DNA from: Bryobacteraceae bacterium
GTDB taxonomy: Bacteria; Acidobacteriota; Terriglobia; Bryobacterales; Bryobacteraceae
Direction: 5' to 3'
DNA length: 64,000 bases
Assembly (NCBI GenBank): GCA_025928545.1
Contig: JAICJH010000012.1
Location: 1 to 64,000 of the forward strand
Shown here: positions 24,526 through 32,576 of the stretch, in pieces
How positions within the stretch are numbered: the stretch's first letter is position 1
How the letters are laid out: each line of letters opens with the position of its first letter
Made by a program: the position numbers and the translations under genes
Notes under the pieces: generated by a model
What the model saw: only the letters and a program-made list of their open reading frames with translations
Databases searched by the model: none
Told to the model about the DNA's origin: nothing

Positions 24526-25899
24526 ATGAAGACCTTCACCGCACTCCTGTTACTGCTGACCGCAATCGGCCTCCAGGCCCAGCCTCCCAACAACGCCCAG
24601 CCTGCGAAAACCGAAAAACTGGAATACGTTGTATACTTCAGCCGCCACGGCGTCCGCACCCCGCTCACCACCAATCCAAATCTCAATAATCTTTCGGTGG
24701 ATCCGTGGCCCGACTGGAAAATCCCCATCGGCGACATGACCGCTCATGGCCGCACCCTCATGCAACTCATCGGCGCGTACGACCGTGAATATTTCACCCA
24801 CGCCGGCCTCCTCTCCTCCGACCCCTGCGCCGACGCCAAACGCTTCTACTTCTGGGCCGACAACATCCAGCGCGATATCGAAAGCGCCCGCGCCATCGAC
24901 GAGAAAATGTTTCCCGGCTGCACGGTCCCGGTCGGCTTTGTCGACCCCAAACTGAAAGATCCGATCTTCGCCGCCACCACCGCTCCCCGCGCGCCCGGTA
25001 TCGAAGCTTTCGATCGCAAATTCGGCACCGCCGCGCTGGCCGGGCGAATTGGCGACGATCCCCATGCTCTCCTCGCCGGCCACAGCGCTGAGGTTGATTT
25101 CCTCCAGCGCATCCTCCTCGCCTGCGATCCAGCCGGACCCTGTCCGAAAAATGGCCGCACTCCAAAACGAATGTTGCTGGACGCAGTTCCACAACCCGCG
25201 CCACCCGCCGCACCGCGCGATCACCTGGCCGAACTCACCGCGCTGAGCGGACAATTCGGCTCGGTGGCAGAAGCGTTATATCTGGAGTACGTGGATGGCA
25301 TGCCGATGAAAGACGTCGGCTGGGGACGCATCGATCGGGCCGGCATCGAGCGCCTGATGGCCGTGCGCGCCGCCAATATCGATATCACCCAGCGAACTCC
25401 CTATCAGGCCCAGACGCACGCGTCGAATCTTCTCAGTCACATTGTTCGTTCGCTCGAACAATCCACCGGAAAGAAGACGCTGCGGGGCGCGCTCGGCCAC
25501 GCTGGCGATAAAGGCCTCTTCATTCTGGGTCACGATGGCGACATTGTGCCGCTGGGCGCAGTGCTCGGCGCGTCGTGGCTGACCGAAGGCTACGGCGCGA
25601 ACGATACCCCGCCCGGCACCGCGATGGTTTTCGAAATGTGGCGCGATACGCTGACCAACAAGCGAAGCATTCGCACCTGGCTGATGACTGAGACGGCCGA
25701 GAAGATGCGCGATGCAGTGCCGCTCTCGCTCCAGTCGCCGCCCACGCGAATCGCAATCTTCGTGCCCGGTTGCAGCACGCCGGCCGAGGGTTACCCGTGC
25801 GATTGGGAGGCGTTTCAAAAAGTGGCCGAAGCCGCACTCGACCCAAGGTTCGTCGCCAAGGGGTTTGTCGCCAAGGGGTTCGTCGCCAAAGAAAAGTAG
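24526..25899 (+). CDS. Histidine acid phosphatase (phytase/glucose-1-phosphatase type)
   Basis: A 457-residue secreted enzyme. After a signal peptide (residues 1-18, LQAQ) comes the catalytic RHGVRTP at residues 40-46, whose His forms the phosphohistidine, and LGHDGDIVPLG provides the HD proton donor. It hydrolyses phosphate monoesters in the periplasm; similarity to AppA/Agp does not fix phytate or glucose-1-phosphate as substrate. The start is the ATG preceding the signal peptide; an extended -10 (TGATATGCT, 24503-24511) lies 14 nt upstream. The C-terminus ends in a triplicated FVAKG unit. Confidence 0.85.
   Translation: MKTFTALLLLLTAIGLQAQPPNNAQPAKTEKLEYVVYFSRHGVRTPLTTNPNLNNLSVDPWPDWKIPIGDMTAHGRTLMQLIGAYDREYFTHAGLLSSDPCADAKRFYFWADNIQRDIESARAIDEKMFPGCTVPVGFVDPKLKDPIFAATTAPRAPGIEAFDRKFGTAALAGRIGDDPHALLAGHSAEVDFLQRILLACDPAGPCPKNGRTPKRMLLDAVPQPAPPAAPRDHLAELTALSGQFGSVAEALYLEYVDGMPMKDVGWGRIDRAGIERLMAVRAANIDITQRTPYQAQTHASNLLSHIVRSLEQSTGKKTLRGALGHAGDKGLFILGHDGDIVPLGAVLGASWLTEGYGANDTPPGTAMVFEMWRDTLTNKRSIRTWLMTETAEKMRDAVPLSLQSPPTRIAIFVPGCSTPAEGYPCDWEAFQKVAEAALDPRFVAKGFVAKGFVAKEK
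25849..25893 (+). repeat. Three 15-bp tandem repeats at the phosphatase C-terminus
   Basis: TTCGTCGCCAAGGGG, TTTGTCGCCAAGGGG and TTCGTCGCCAAAGAA follow head to tail, encoding FVAKG-FVAKG-FVAKE. Such in-frame repeats can change number by slippage, altering only the last residues. Confidence 0.85.
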
Positions 25900-25904
25900 A
25901 GATC

Positions 25905-27542
25905 ATGTCCACCGCCCGCGCAGCACTCATCGGATTCTGCTTACTCGCCGTATCCGCGGCAGCGCAGAACGCCGAACTGGCGATTACCAATGCGCGAATC
26001 TACACCGTCAATCCGCGTCAGCCGCGCGCTTTCGCAATGGCTGTACGCGCGGGGAAAATCGTGGCCATCGGCGACGATGTTTCCCGGCTGGTCGGCCCGT
26101 CAACAAAAGTAATCGATGCCCATGGCCTCGCCGTTCTGCCAGGGCTGATCGATTCCCACGGACATGTGCGCGCGCTGGGCACGGCTCTGGAAACGCTGGA
26201 TCTGCGCGGCATCAAATCCGAGCGCGAGATTGCGGCGAAAGTTCGCGACGCCGCCGCGCAGGCAAAACCCGGCGAGTGGATTCTCGGAAGAGCCTGGGAT
26301 CAAAACCTTTGGGCAGTGAAAGAGTTTCCAACGGCAAAATCGATCAGCGACGCCGCCCCGAATAATCCTGTCGCGCTGACACGCGTCGACGGGCACGCCA
26401 TCTGGGCAAACCGCAAGGCGCTCGAACTGGCCGACGTGAATGGTGCGACGAAGGATCCGCAGGGCGGGCGCGTCATGCGGGATGCGTCGGGCGTCCCGGC
26501 CGGCGTGCTGCTCGACAATGCTCAGGTGCTGGTGTCGCAGAAGATTCCCGAGCCTTCGCCCGAGCAAATCGAGCGGCGAATTCTACGCGCCTTAACCGAA
26601 TGCGCCAGGCTCGGCATGACCACCGTGCATGACGCGGGCGTTCCGCAAAGCGATATCGATGCCTATCATTCGCTCGTCGCGAAAGGCTTGCTGCCCGTGC
26701 GCGTCTACGCCATGATCGCAGGGAAAAGCGCGGCCCTCGATCCCTGGCTTGCGCGCGGGCCGGAGCTTGGCGACTATCTCACCGTGCGCAGCATCAAGCT
26801 CGTCGCGGACGGCGCGCTCGGCTCCCGCGGCGCGGCGATGTTGCAGCCTTATGCGGACGATCCCGCCAATCGTGGGCTGCTGATTCTGGATCGGGCCGCA
26901 ATTCGAGCCGTGGCTGCAAAGGCCGTCGCAAAGGGTTTTCAGGTGAATACGCACGCCATCGGCGACGCCGCCAACCGGGCCGCGCTCGACGCCTATGCCG
27001 ATGTCCTCAAAGGCCCTAACGATAAACGTTTTCGCGTGGAGCACGCGCAGATTGTCGCGCCCGAAGATTTCGCCAAATTCCGCAAATATTCCGTGCTTGC
27101 CTCGATGCAGCCGACCCACGCCACCAGCGATATGCCCTGGGCTGCCGACCGCGTCGGGCCCGCGCGAATCCAGGGCGCTTATGCCTGGCAAACGCTGATG
27201 AAACTCGGCGTGCACCTGCCGAGCGGCTCCGACTTCCCGGTCGAAAATCCGAACCCGATCTGGGGCTTCTATTCCGCAGTGACCCGCGAGGACCACGACG
27301 CAATGCCGGCCGGCGGTTGGTTTCCAACGCAAAAGATGACCCGCGAAGAAGCCCTGCGAAGCTGGACCATCGAAGGCGCCTACGCCGCATTCCAGGAAAA
27401 GAGCAAAGGTTCGCTCGAAACCGGTAAGCTGGCGGATTTCATCATGCTTTCAGACGATGTGATGACCATCCCGGAAGCAAGCATCTGGAAGACACATGTG
27501 AAGCTGACAGTGCTGAGCGGCAAGATCGTCTATCAGGAATAG
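25905..27542 (+). CDS. Secreted amidohydrolase, YtcJ-like
   Basis: A 545-residue metal-dependent amidohydrolase with a signal peptide (residues 1-22, LLAVSAAAQ). Metal-site motifs are LPGLIDSHGHVRALG near residue 80, HAIGDAANRAALDAY, RVEHAQIVAPEDF, and SGSDFPVENPNPIWG near the C-terminus. The YtcJ family includes N-substituted formamide deformylases and many uncharacterised hydrolases. It starts 5 bp after the phosphatase stop, suggesting an operon. The ATG at 25905 is chosen because the signal peptide begins there; the frame upstream lies inside the phosphatase gene. Confidence 0.85.
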   Translation: MSTARAALIGFCLLAVSAAAQNAELAITNARIYTVNPRQPRAFAMAVRAGKIVAIGDDVSRLVGPSTKVIDAHGLAVLPGLIDSHGHVRALGTALETLDLRGIKSEREIAAKVRDAAAQAKPGEWILGRAWDQNLWAVKEFPTAKSISDAAPNNPVALTRVDGHAIWANRKALELADVNGATKDPQGGRVMRDASGVPAGVLLDNAQVLVSQKIPEPSPEQIERRILRALTECARLGMTTVHDAGVPQSDIDAYHSLVAKGLLPVRVYAMIAGKSAALDPWLARGPELGDYLTVRSIKLVADGALGSRGAAMLQPYADDPANRGLLILDRAAIRAVAAKAVAKGFQVNTHAIGDAANRAALDAYADVLKGPNDKRFRVEHAQIVAPEDFAKFRKYSVLASMQPTHATSDMPWAADRVGPARIQGAYAWQTLMKLGVHLPSGSDFPVENPNPIWGFYSAVTREDHDAMPAGGWFPTQKMTREEALRSWTIEGAYAAFQEKSKGSLETGKLADFIMLSDDVMTIPEASIWKTHVKLTVLSGKIVYQE

Positions 27543-27557
27543 ACAAAAACAGGCCCT

Positions 27558-27590
27558 ATCGGCGTGAATCGGCGTGAATCGGCGGCTATG
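27558..27590 (+). repeat. Interspersed repeat, copy 2 (tandem units)
   Basis: ATCGGCGTGA is repeated twice in tandem and followed by ATCGGCGGCTATG. Same family as 164-186, with A in place of C in the GCGTGCATC core. Confidence 0.6.
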
Positions 27591-27595
27591 TGGTT

Positions 27596-27755
27596 TTACC
27601 GAGCCAGATTCAGCGCCACCGCGGCGCGGATGAGATCCTTCAGCGCCTTCTCATTGATCTTTTCGTTTTCCGCAATGTCGATGGCGCGCCTGACATTCTT
27701 TGATCTTCTCGTCGATATTCGCGGAAGCCGATTCTGTTAAAGGGGACGGTCGCAT
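27596..27755 (-). pseudogene. DUF1801 protein gene with internal deletion
   Basis: The ATG at 27755 overlaps the stop of the DoxX gene (TAATG) and opens a frame with SASANIDEKIKE, like a DUF1801 N-terminus. Homology to the centre of the family is missing. In another frame the C-terminus follows directly: VRRAIDIAENEKINEKALKD, then LIRAAVALNLAR and a stop at 27596-27598. DUF1801 proteins normally have some 110-130 residues, so about 70 codons are lost and the frame is broken at the junction. ArsR-SRPBCC-DoxX-DUF1801 is a recurrent neighbourhood, so this is the decayed last gene of the operon. Confidence 0.6.
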
Positions 27756-28159
27756 TATCTTGCCACTCCTGAATTTGCTGCGCTGCTCAGCAGGCGGCGT
27801 CGAAAAAAATATGACAGAATCCAGAGCACCGCCGTGGCCGCCGCCCAACTCCACACCTCCGGACCATCCCCCAGCGCGAAGTGCGCAATCAGCGCCGAAC
27901 CCAGCGTAATCCCGAACCCGGCATAAGCCCACTCCCGGAGCCACTCAGGCACGGGCGCAAGCAACAGCACAATCCCGATAATCTTCGCCCACGACAGTTC
28001 CACGCGGAAGTAAGCGGGGTAGCCGAGATGCGTGAACATCCCGGCTACCTGCGGCAGGCGCAGTTGCGCGTAGGCCGTGAAGCCCATCTGAAGACAGAAG
28101 AGCGCGGTGATAATCCAATAGGGGGTCGTCGTTTTTCCGGCGGTATTTCTGGTGGCCAT
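27755..28159 (-). CDS. DoxX-like small membrane protein
   Basis: A 134-residue protein with four hydrophobic helices: WIITALFCLQMGFTAYA, IIGIVLLLAP after the ELSWAKIIG motif, an alanine/glycine helix around SALIAHFALGDG, and AAATAVLWILSYFF. The pattern MFTHLGYPAYFRVELSWAKIIG is typical of DoxX-like proteins accompanying ArsR/SRPBCC genes. Function unknown; inner membrane. It starts 6 bp after the SRPBCC gene. Confidence 0.75.
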   Translation of the reverse strand: MATRNTAGKTTTPYWIITALFCLQMGFTAYAQLRLPQVAGMFTHLGYPAYFRVELSWAKIIGIVLLLAPVPEWLREWAYAGFGITLGSALIAHFALGDGPEVWSWAAATAVLWILSYFFRRRLLSSAANSGVAR

Positions 28160-28165
28160 GGCGCA

Positions 28166-28741
28166 TTAACTCTTTGGCAAATCGGCGGCCCAGCTGGGGA
28201 GCTCAACGCCGAACTGCTTCGCGTATTCCGCGAGCAATCGCTGCCAGCCGTTGAACTTCATCACCTCCGGGCCGACCGTGCGGCCGACCGGAGTTCCATC
28301 GAGCAGGTGACCCAGCGTATCGAAACAAACGTGCCATCCGGCGGCGCCCATGGCGACGTAGCGGCGATCGATGCTGGTCCAAAGCGTCAGCCGTGTCCCG
28401 CCATTCAGGTCCTCGAGTTCCCACCGCATTGGATTGCCCGCGCCGCCCCAGGTGTATTCGAGGACCCTCGGAGCGTCGGCCCGCTTCACGATCGTTTCGG
28501 TCACGTGAGGCTGCGGCGCTCCCACCGTGGTGAGCTTCACGGTGTTGCCCGCCGTCGCCAGAGTCCCGTCGGCATCGAAGGGAGCCCATTCGCGCAACTG
28601 GGCCGGATCGGTGAGCGCCTGCCAGACTTTCTCCGGCGAATGGCGCAGCTCTCTGACAAGGACAAGGGTCCAGTTCTCTCCGTCCTTGATGACCCGCGCC
28701 CCGTTGGCCGGACCCGGTGTGTATAGATCCCGATTGTTCAT
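28166..28741 (-). CDS. SRPBCC/AHSA1 domain protein
   Basis: A 191-residue START-like (Activator of Hsp90 homologue 1-like) protein. LVLVRELRHSPEKVWQALTDPAQLREWAPFDADG is the standard opening strand-helix, and VTETIVKRADAPRVLEYTWGG with MRWELEDLNGGTRLTLWTSID completes the fold, which encloses a hydrophobic ligand cavity. The ligand is unknown. It overlaps the ArsR stop by 4 bp (ATGA), so the two are translationally coupled. Confidence 0.8.
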   Translation of the reverse strand: MNNRDLYTPGPANGARVIKDGENWTLVLVRELRHSPEKVWQALTDPAQLREWAPFDADGTLATAGNTVKLTTVGAPQPHVTETIVKRADAPRVLEYTWGGAGNPMRWELEDLNGGTRLTLWTSIDRRYVAMGAAGWHVCFDTLGHLLDGTPVGRTVGPEVMKFNGWQRLLAEYAKQFGVELPSWAADLPKS

Positions 28742-29082
28742 CGTTTTCTCCCTGACTTGGTTTTTGTTGGCGTTTTTGGATACGTGCGGTCGAGGTGGCG
28801 TTCGAGAGCGTCCACATGCGCGGACCAGAATTGCCGGAATGGAGCCAGCCAGGCATCCAGTTCCTGGAGCGGTTCAGGCCGCAGTCGGTAGAGGCGGCGC
28901 TGAGCGTCCACCGTCGCTTCGACGAAACCGGCATCGCGCAGGACGCGCAGATGCTTCGACACGGTCGGCTGCGCCATGCGAAGCTGCCGCTCGATTTCAC
29001 CGACCGACTGTTGCGACGAGACGAGAAGGCTTAGGATCGCGCGGCGGTTCGGCTCCGCAATGATTTCGAACACAGAATCCAC
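28738..29082 (-). CDS. ArsR family transcriptional regulator
   Basis: A 114-residue winged-helix repressor: FEIIAEPNRRAILSLLVSSQ, VGEIERQLRMAQPTVSKHLRVLRDAGFVEATVDAQRRLYRL. The metal-binding ELCVCDL motif of classical ArsR is absent, so it belongs to the SRPBCC-linked group with an unknown signal. The start is GTG at 29082, where homology begins; upstream frame extension to 29199 runs through the operator and is rejected. Promoter and palindromic operator lie directly upstream. Confidence 0.85.
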   Translation of the reverse strand: MDSVFEIIAEPNRRAILSLLVSSQQSVGEIERQLRMAQPTVSKHLRVLRDAGFVEATVDAQRRLYRLRPEPLQELDAWLAPFRQFWSAHVDALERHLDRTYPKTPTKTKSGRKR

Positions 29083-29088
29083 TTCTTT

Positions 29089-29127
29089 GGTATACCTTGT
29101 GGAGTATATGCTTGTCAAGGTATATAC
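29089..29127 (-). promoter_or_regulatory. Promoter and operator of the ArsR operon
   Basis: Minus-strand TTGACA (29113-29118), 18-bp spacer, TATACC (29089-29094), then 6 nt to the GTG start: a near-consensus leaderless promoter. An inverted repeat, GTATACCTTG (29090-29099) against CAAGGTATATAC (29116-29127), covers both boxes and is the likely ArsR-binding site, giving autoregulation. Confidence 0.7.
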
Positions 29128-29703
29128 GCGACAAAGGGGGTTGGATGTCCGGCCCGTGTCGTGCCCGGCCTTCGCATCGCTGACGCTCACTCGGCGCATG
29201 CCACGCGCCGGTAGCGGCGTAGTGCTGGGCTGGAAGTAAAAGCGCAGAATTCAAAAGCGCCTGCGGCAGCATGGAACCCGCGCGCCGAAGCTCAAAGTGG
29301 CTCATACACAATCGCGACGTTATTCGAAGCTGGCCGCGCCGCGCTGAAGCCGTCGCTAAAACCAGCAGCTTCCGATAACGCGGGATTCATGTAATCGCAT
29401 GACAGATAACACCCGCGCGGCATCGTTACTCGCAGCCGTCACAGCCAGGCCGGCCTTATCCCCACTCCCCTACGTTCGCAGCGTGCGGCCCGGTCGGGGC
29501 ACCCGCCCTTTTATGCGGCGCCCAAACCGCGCTGCAAGCTGCCCGCTGGTTCAAAACCCTCTTCCGTTTCGCCCATAACCGAGTAAGCAACAAACCCACT
29601 TCCACGACGGGTTTTGCAGTTTCAAAAACTATTGGTTTTGAAACGCCCTCTCCTCTGATTACGCAGCAGCGCTTGTGAATAAATGCGCCTGTCCCGCTTA
29701 TTC
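29128..29703. other. Gene-free stretch upstream of the ArsR operon
   Basis: About 575 bp with no convincing gene on either strand; frames are short and lack family motifs. The left part is G+C-rich. The right part contains a perfect hairpin at 29619-29644. Possibly decayed coding DNA at the edge of the accessory region. Confidence 0.5.
29619..29644. terminator. Perfect 9-bp hairpin downstream of a small gene
   Basis: GTTTCAAAA (619-627 of this kilobase) pairs with TTTTGAAAC (636-644) around an 8-nt loop. It lies 60 bp beyond the stop of the minus-strand gene at 29704. It is A+T-rich and lacks a clear T-tract, so terminator function is a guess; a protein-binding palindrome is the alternative. 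Confidence 0.3.
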
Positions 29704-29925
29704 CTATTCAAAACCGGGGGGTTTGAGTGAAGGATGTTCCGCATAAAGCGGATTCAGTATCTCGAAAAGAATCTCACCCATCACTCTCCCTGCTGCTCTT
29801 CGATAGCTCTCGAATTCGGCTGAAGAGCAACTGTCCCTTATCAGAGCTACGGAAGAATCAATCTGACCGCTGATGTTCAGCATCAGCTCACTCACCTTCT
29901 CCGCTACAACCGTGTCTATTATCAT
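29704..29925 (-). CDS. Hypothetical small acidic protein
   Basis: A 73-residue protein: MIIDTVVAEKVSELMLNISG, then SCSSAEFESYRRAAGRVMGE and ILFEILNPLYAEHPSLKPPG. It looks helical, with no signal peptide or membrane segment. The ending resembles small conserved proteins with an LxPLYxEHPxLKP motif, but no function is known. AGGAAG lies 6 nt before the ATG, which supports a real gene. It is the last gene of the minus-strand small-gene array. Confidence 0.55.
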   Translation of the reverse strand: MIIDTVVAEKVSELMLNISGQIDSSVALIRDSCSSAEFESYRRAAGRVMGEILFEILNPLYAEHPSLKPPGFE

Positions 29926-30163
29926 CCAGTCTTCCTATTGACATCCTGCATCGGCCATACACTGATTCACGCACCGAAAAAACGTCGTGCCGAAATCGGT
30001 CGTCGTAATGCCGTATTTGAGCACTTGTCAATACAGGTCTGCTTGGCTTTTCGGCACCGTCTATCGCCAATTTTATAGCGGCTGTCGCGATGCGGCGCTG
30101 AAGCTGGGCCGTCAGGTACTGCAGAATTATGTGCCAGCGTCATTTTCGCCATGAGAGGCTGCA

Positions 30164-30382
30164 TTAACGCAAGATACCGTAAGCAATATAAAGAGTGACG
30201 AATGTTCCGAGTGCGCCTATGAGACGCATTTCCACACGCCGCCACTTACTTTTGATGCGGGCCTCACTGAAGAGACTGGATTTCAGAGAGTACTTCGACC
30301 TAAACCAGCGTTCTGGCGAGATCATCATGAACGCACTCTGGAACAGGACGACGACCAAAGCGGTCCCTGCCACCAAAGGCAC
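30164..30382 (-). CDS. Small membrane protein, paralogue of the gene at 31345
   Basis: A 72-residue protein with two hydrophobic segments (LVAGTALVVVLFQSAFMMI and IGALGTFVTLYIAYGI) around a charged middle, SPERWFRSKYSLKSSLFSEA. The motif FQSxFMMISPxRWxRSKYxLKS recurs in the 82-residue product of 31345-31593. The start is GTG at 30382. No family is recognised; a role as immunity protein or membrane anchor would be speculation. Confidence 0.55.
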   Translation of the reverse strand: MPLVAGTALVVVLFQSAFMMISPERWFRSKYSLKSSLFSEARIKSKWRRVEMRLIGALGTFVTLYIAYGILR

Positions 30383-30774
30383 AAAAATCAGTTGCCAAGC
30401 CGTATTCAGCGTCGAACCATCCCCTCAGACGGAGGCTGTTCGGCTCCACAATAATTTCGAAGGCAGAGTTGCAGTGATCTCGCGCACCTTGGTCTCTGAT
30501 CTGGCGAAAGATTTAAAACGTGCAACCCGCGAAATCTCCTGATCCTATTCTCGCCAATGAGTGCAACGAAAGGTTGGCTTAGTAACGACCTTTCTGCTCC
30601 CTGGAACCGAGGTTGATATCGCTCTGCCAAATTGCCCCGTTACGATAATTGAAGACGGCGACCGAGACGCGGCATTCTTTCCTGTGCCAGGCCTGAGATC
30701 CCCGTTCCATCTCTGGAAAATGCCCGATCAATCCGTGCACCACCCTGCATGGTGAAGTACCGACCCTCGGCGGT
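30383..30774. other. Degenerate region between small genes
   Basis: No intact gene. It contains an ArsR N-terminal remnant (30438-30470). Further right, the minus-strand frame of 30579-30824 reads SVAVFNYRNGAIWQSDINL, which weakly recalls CVSIAIINLQTGAVYDSPF of the gene at 33131; a decayed relative is possible. Confidence 0.35.
30438..30470 (-). pseudogene. ArsR N-terminal remnant
   Basis: The minus strand encodes NSAFEIIVEPNS, matching DSVFEIIAEPNR at the start of the ArsR protein at 28738-29082, and the DNA is similar over about 33 bp. The rest of the gene is absent. It points to an old duplication or recombination between this stretch and the neighbouring operon. Confidence 0.4.
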
Positions 30775-30975
30775 TCATCCGTTCCGAGTACTACGGTATC
30801 TGCGGGCGAACAGGAAGACCCCATTTAATATAAGCGCAGACATCAACGCAACGAACAACGCGAATCCGAGGCCGAAGTCCAGCCCGAGACCCATCCAGAT
30901 TGACGCCAAAAGTATCGTGAGATTTCCAGTTAATAGCAGGATGTGGTCTTTTTGATTGCGTTGCTTTTCGTTCAC
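30775..30975 (-). CDS. Hypothetical small membrane protein
   Basis: A 66-residue protein with a short charged N-terminus (NEKQRNQKDH) and two hydrophobic helices (ILLLTGNLTILLASIWMGL and FALFVALMSALILNGVFLF), ending in a basic tail RRYRSTRNG. The start is GTG at 30975. No family recognised. Part of the same-strand array of small membrane proteins. Confidence 0.45.
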   Translation of the reverse strand: MNEKQRNQKDHILLLTGNLTILLASIWMGLGLDFGLGFALFVALMSALILNGVFLFARRYRSTRNG

Positions 30976-31064
30976 GGTTTTTCTCGATTCCTGGCGCAGT
31001 TATTCAATCCCATTTTTCGGCATGTAACGCGACAATGATTGCTCGGCGGCGTCGCCACACCACC

Positions 31065-31238
31065 TCAGTCCTTCCTTTTCCGAATCATGAATAAAGGGCC
31101 GATAATCAATGCCAGCCCAATTAGCGTGCATGCCGTTTGCCGCTCCGGATGACCGTCTGAGATTGGCGGTAGCATCCCGCCAAAAAACCAAATAGCCACG
31201 CCCAACAAGACAACAATTATTACTGCAGAATTCCTCAT
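31065..31238 (-). CDS. Hypothetical small membrane protein
   Basis: A 57-residue protein: helix VIIVVLLGVAIWFFGGML, a loop PPISDGHPERQ, a second helix TLIGLALIIGPLF and a basic end MIRKRKD. The ATG at 31238 is chosen as the last one before the hydrophobic segment. No family recognised and no strong Shine-Dalgarno. Confidence 0.45.
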   Translation of the reverse strand: MRNSAVIIVVLLGVAIWFFGGMLPPISDGHPERQTACTLIGLALIIGPLFMIRKRKD

Positions 31239-31344
31239 TCGAGCGTCACCGTTAGTTCCACCAATCCTGGCCATTTGGGATCGCCGGGTATGATTCGAGC
31301 GGCTCCTGCAGCAGATGGTCCTGCGCCACCCCAAAGAGGACTTC

Positions 31345-31593
31345 TCACATCATGACAAACCAGAACTCGTAAAGCACCAAAATCCCTGTCATCGTCATCA
31401 AAAATCCAATTACCCTGAACCAGATGCCACCCCACCGCCCAGCGATATTATCCTCGGTGATCTCGCCCGACTTCAGGGCATATTTTGATCTAACCCACCT
31501 CTGCGGAGAAATCATCATAAAGACGGACTGAAATAAAATTACCGATACAAAGCAGGTAACAACCACAGCCGCCAACATGTTTCTGGGATTCAT
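31345..31593 (-). CDS. Small membrane protein, paralogue of the gene at 30164
   Basis: An 82-residue protein with two hydrophobic segments (MLAAVVVTCFVSVILFQSVF and VIGFLMTMTGILVLYEFWF) around SPQRWVRSKYALKSGEITED. It shares FQSxFMMISPxRWxRSKYxLKS with the 30164-30382 product. AGGAG lies 7 nt before the ATG, a good indication of expression. Function unknown. Confidence 0.6.
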   Translation of the reverse strand: MNPRNMLAAVVVTCFVSVILFQSVFMMISPQRWVRSKYALKSGEITEDNIAGRWGGIWFRVIGFLMTMTGILVLYEFWFVMM

Positions 31594-31768
31594 CGTCTCA
31601 CTCCTGTCTAGCTAGAGAGGTATGGACATGCGGTGTGGGCGATGTCTAACGCGGGCAGCGTACCGCAAGGGACGCGGGAATTGGAACTCCGGTGGCTTCC
31701 TTGTCATTACGCGAGTTTCCGGCAGGCAGAGCTCGATCATCATGTGCGTGTGCATTGTAACGGCTTTT

Positions 31769-31957
31769 TCAGCTTTCGGAACGGTAAACGATGGATACCA
31801 AAGTGACCAAAACGGCCACGCCGATCAGATATAGAATCAATCAGTCGCCGGTTCCAGGTGTCCATCTGAACAGAACGAAACCGAGCGCCCCGCAGATCAC
31901 CTTGCCTGCGAGTATCAGTCCGCTCTTGAGATTAAATCGCACTCCGTCCAGTTTCAT
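31769..31957 (-). pseudogene. Small two-helix membrane protein gene split by in-frame TGA
   Basis: From the ATG at 31957 the frame reads LKSGLILAGKVICGALGFVL and FRWTPGTGD, then TGA (31841-31843), and continues in the same frame with LILYLIGVAVLVTLVSIVYR to a TGA at 31769. Both parts are hydrophobic helices of one 62-residue protein. A single G-to-A change in a Trp codon would explain the stop. It could also simply be a 38-residue protein. Confidence 0.35.
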
Positions 31958-32047
31958 CTCCACATGGGCGCACCATTTGCCGGCCCGTTGGGATTCGCGG
32001 CACCAGCACAACCAGTATGGACGACCAGGTCGATACCTGTCATACCG

Positions 32048-32548
32048 CTATGGCTCGATCACAATCGCGGTTGCAGCGAGCATATCGAGCTCCGCGCCAA
32101 GCGCACCGAGATGCCCGAAGCCCATGTGATAAGTCTTGCCGTCGCGACCCGAATAGGAGGCGTTTTCTCGGCTGGATTTCAAGCGACTAGTAAGAGTCAC
32201 CATCATTTTGCAGGACGGGCATTTGGATTTGAACGCTTTAGGAAGTTGCCCTAAAGACCCGGGATCCCAGTCGCTTATATTTGCCTCGGCGAGCGCAGCG
32301 CCAGCGGTTCGAGTGCTGATCACGGGCGGCCATGGGTCGCCCCCTATCAGCACCTTTCCATCGCACTGCCCGAATAACCCGACGACTTCGGTGCCCAATA
32401 AGTATTCCCCGCGTATCCGGACGATCTTGCCGTTGAGATCGTCGATGTGATGCAGCGCGCCACAGACGTCAAGAACACCGGCATCGGAATCAGCGGAAAC
32501 CGTCCAAACCAGCAGGAATAGCCAAAGCAGATTGATACCGGTTTTCAA
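32048..32548 (-). CDS. Hypothetical secreted protein with CxxC motif
   Basis: A 166-residue protein. The TTG at 32548 is proposed as start: GAGG lies 7 nt upstream and a signal peptide follows at once (LKTGINLLWLFLLVWTVSA). An ATG at 32614 in the same frame would overlap the previous gene. The mature part has DVCGALHHIDDLNGKIVRIRG, FGQCDGKVLIGGD and KSKCPSCKMMVTLTSRLK, with four Cys including CPSC. The KIVRIRG segment suggests an OB-like beta-strand. No family is recognised. Confidence 0.55.
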   Translation of the reverse strand: MKTGINLLWLFLLVWTVSADSDAGVLDVCGALHHIDDLNGKIVRIRGEYLLGTEVVGLFGQCDGKVLIGGDPWPPVISTRTAGAALAEANISDWDPGSLGQLPKAFKSKCPSCKMMVTLTSRLKSSRENASYSGRDGKTYHMGFGHLGALGAELDMLAATAIVIEP

Positions 32549-32576
32549 TGAATAGCCTCGCTCACTGTTGCATGCT

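Noticed and set aside
29128-29703. Search for tRNA or transposase in the gene-free stretch
   Set aside because: No tRNA T-loop sequence, IS ends or transposase motif could be found on either strand.
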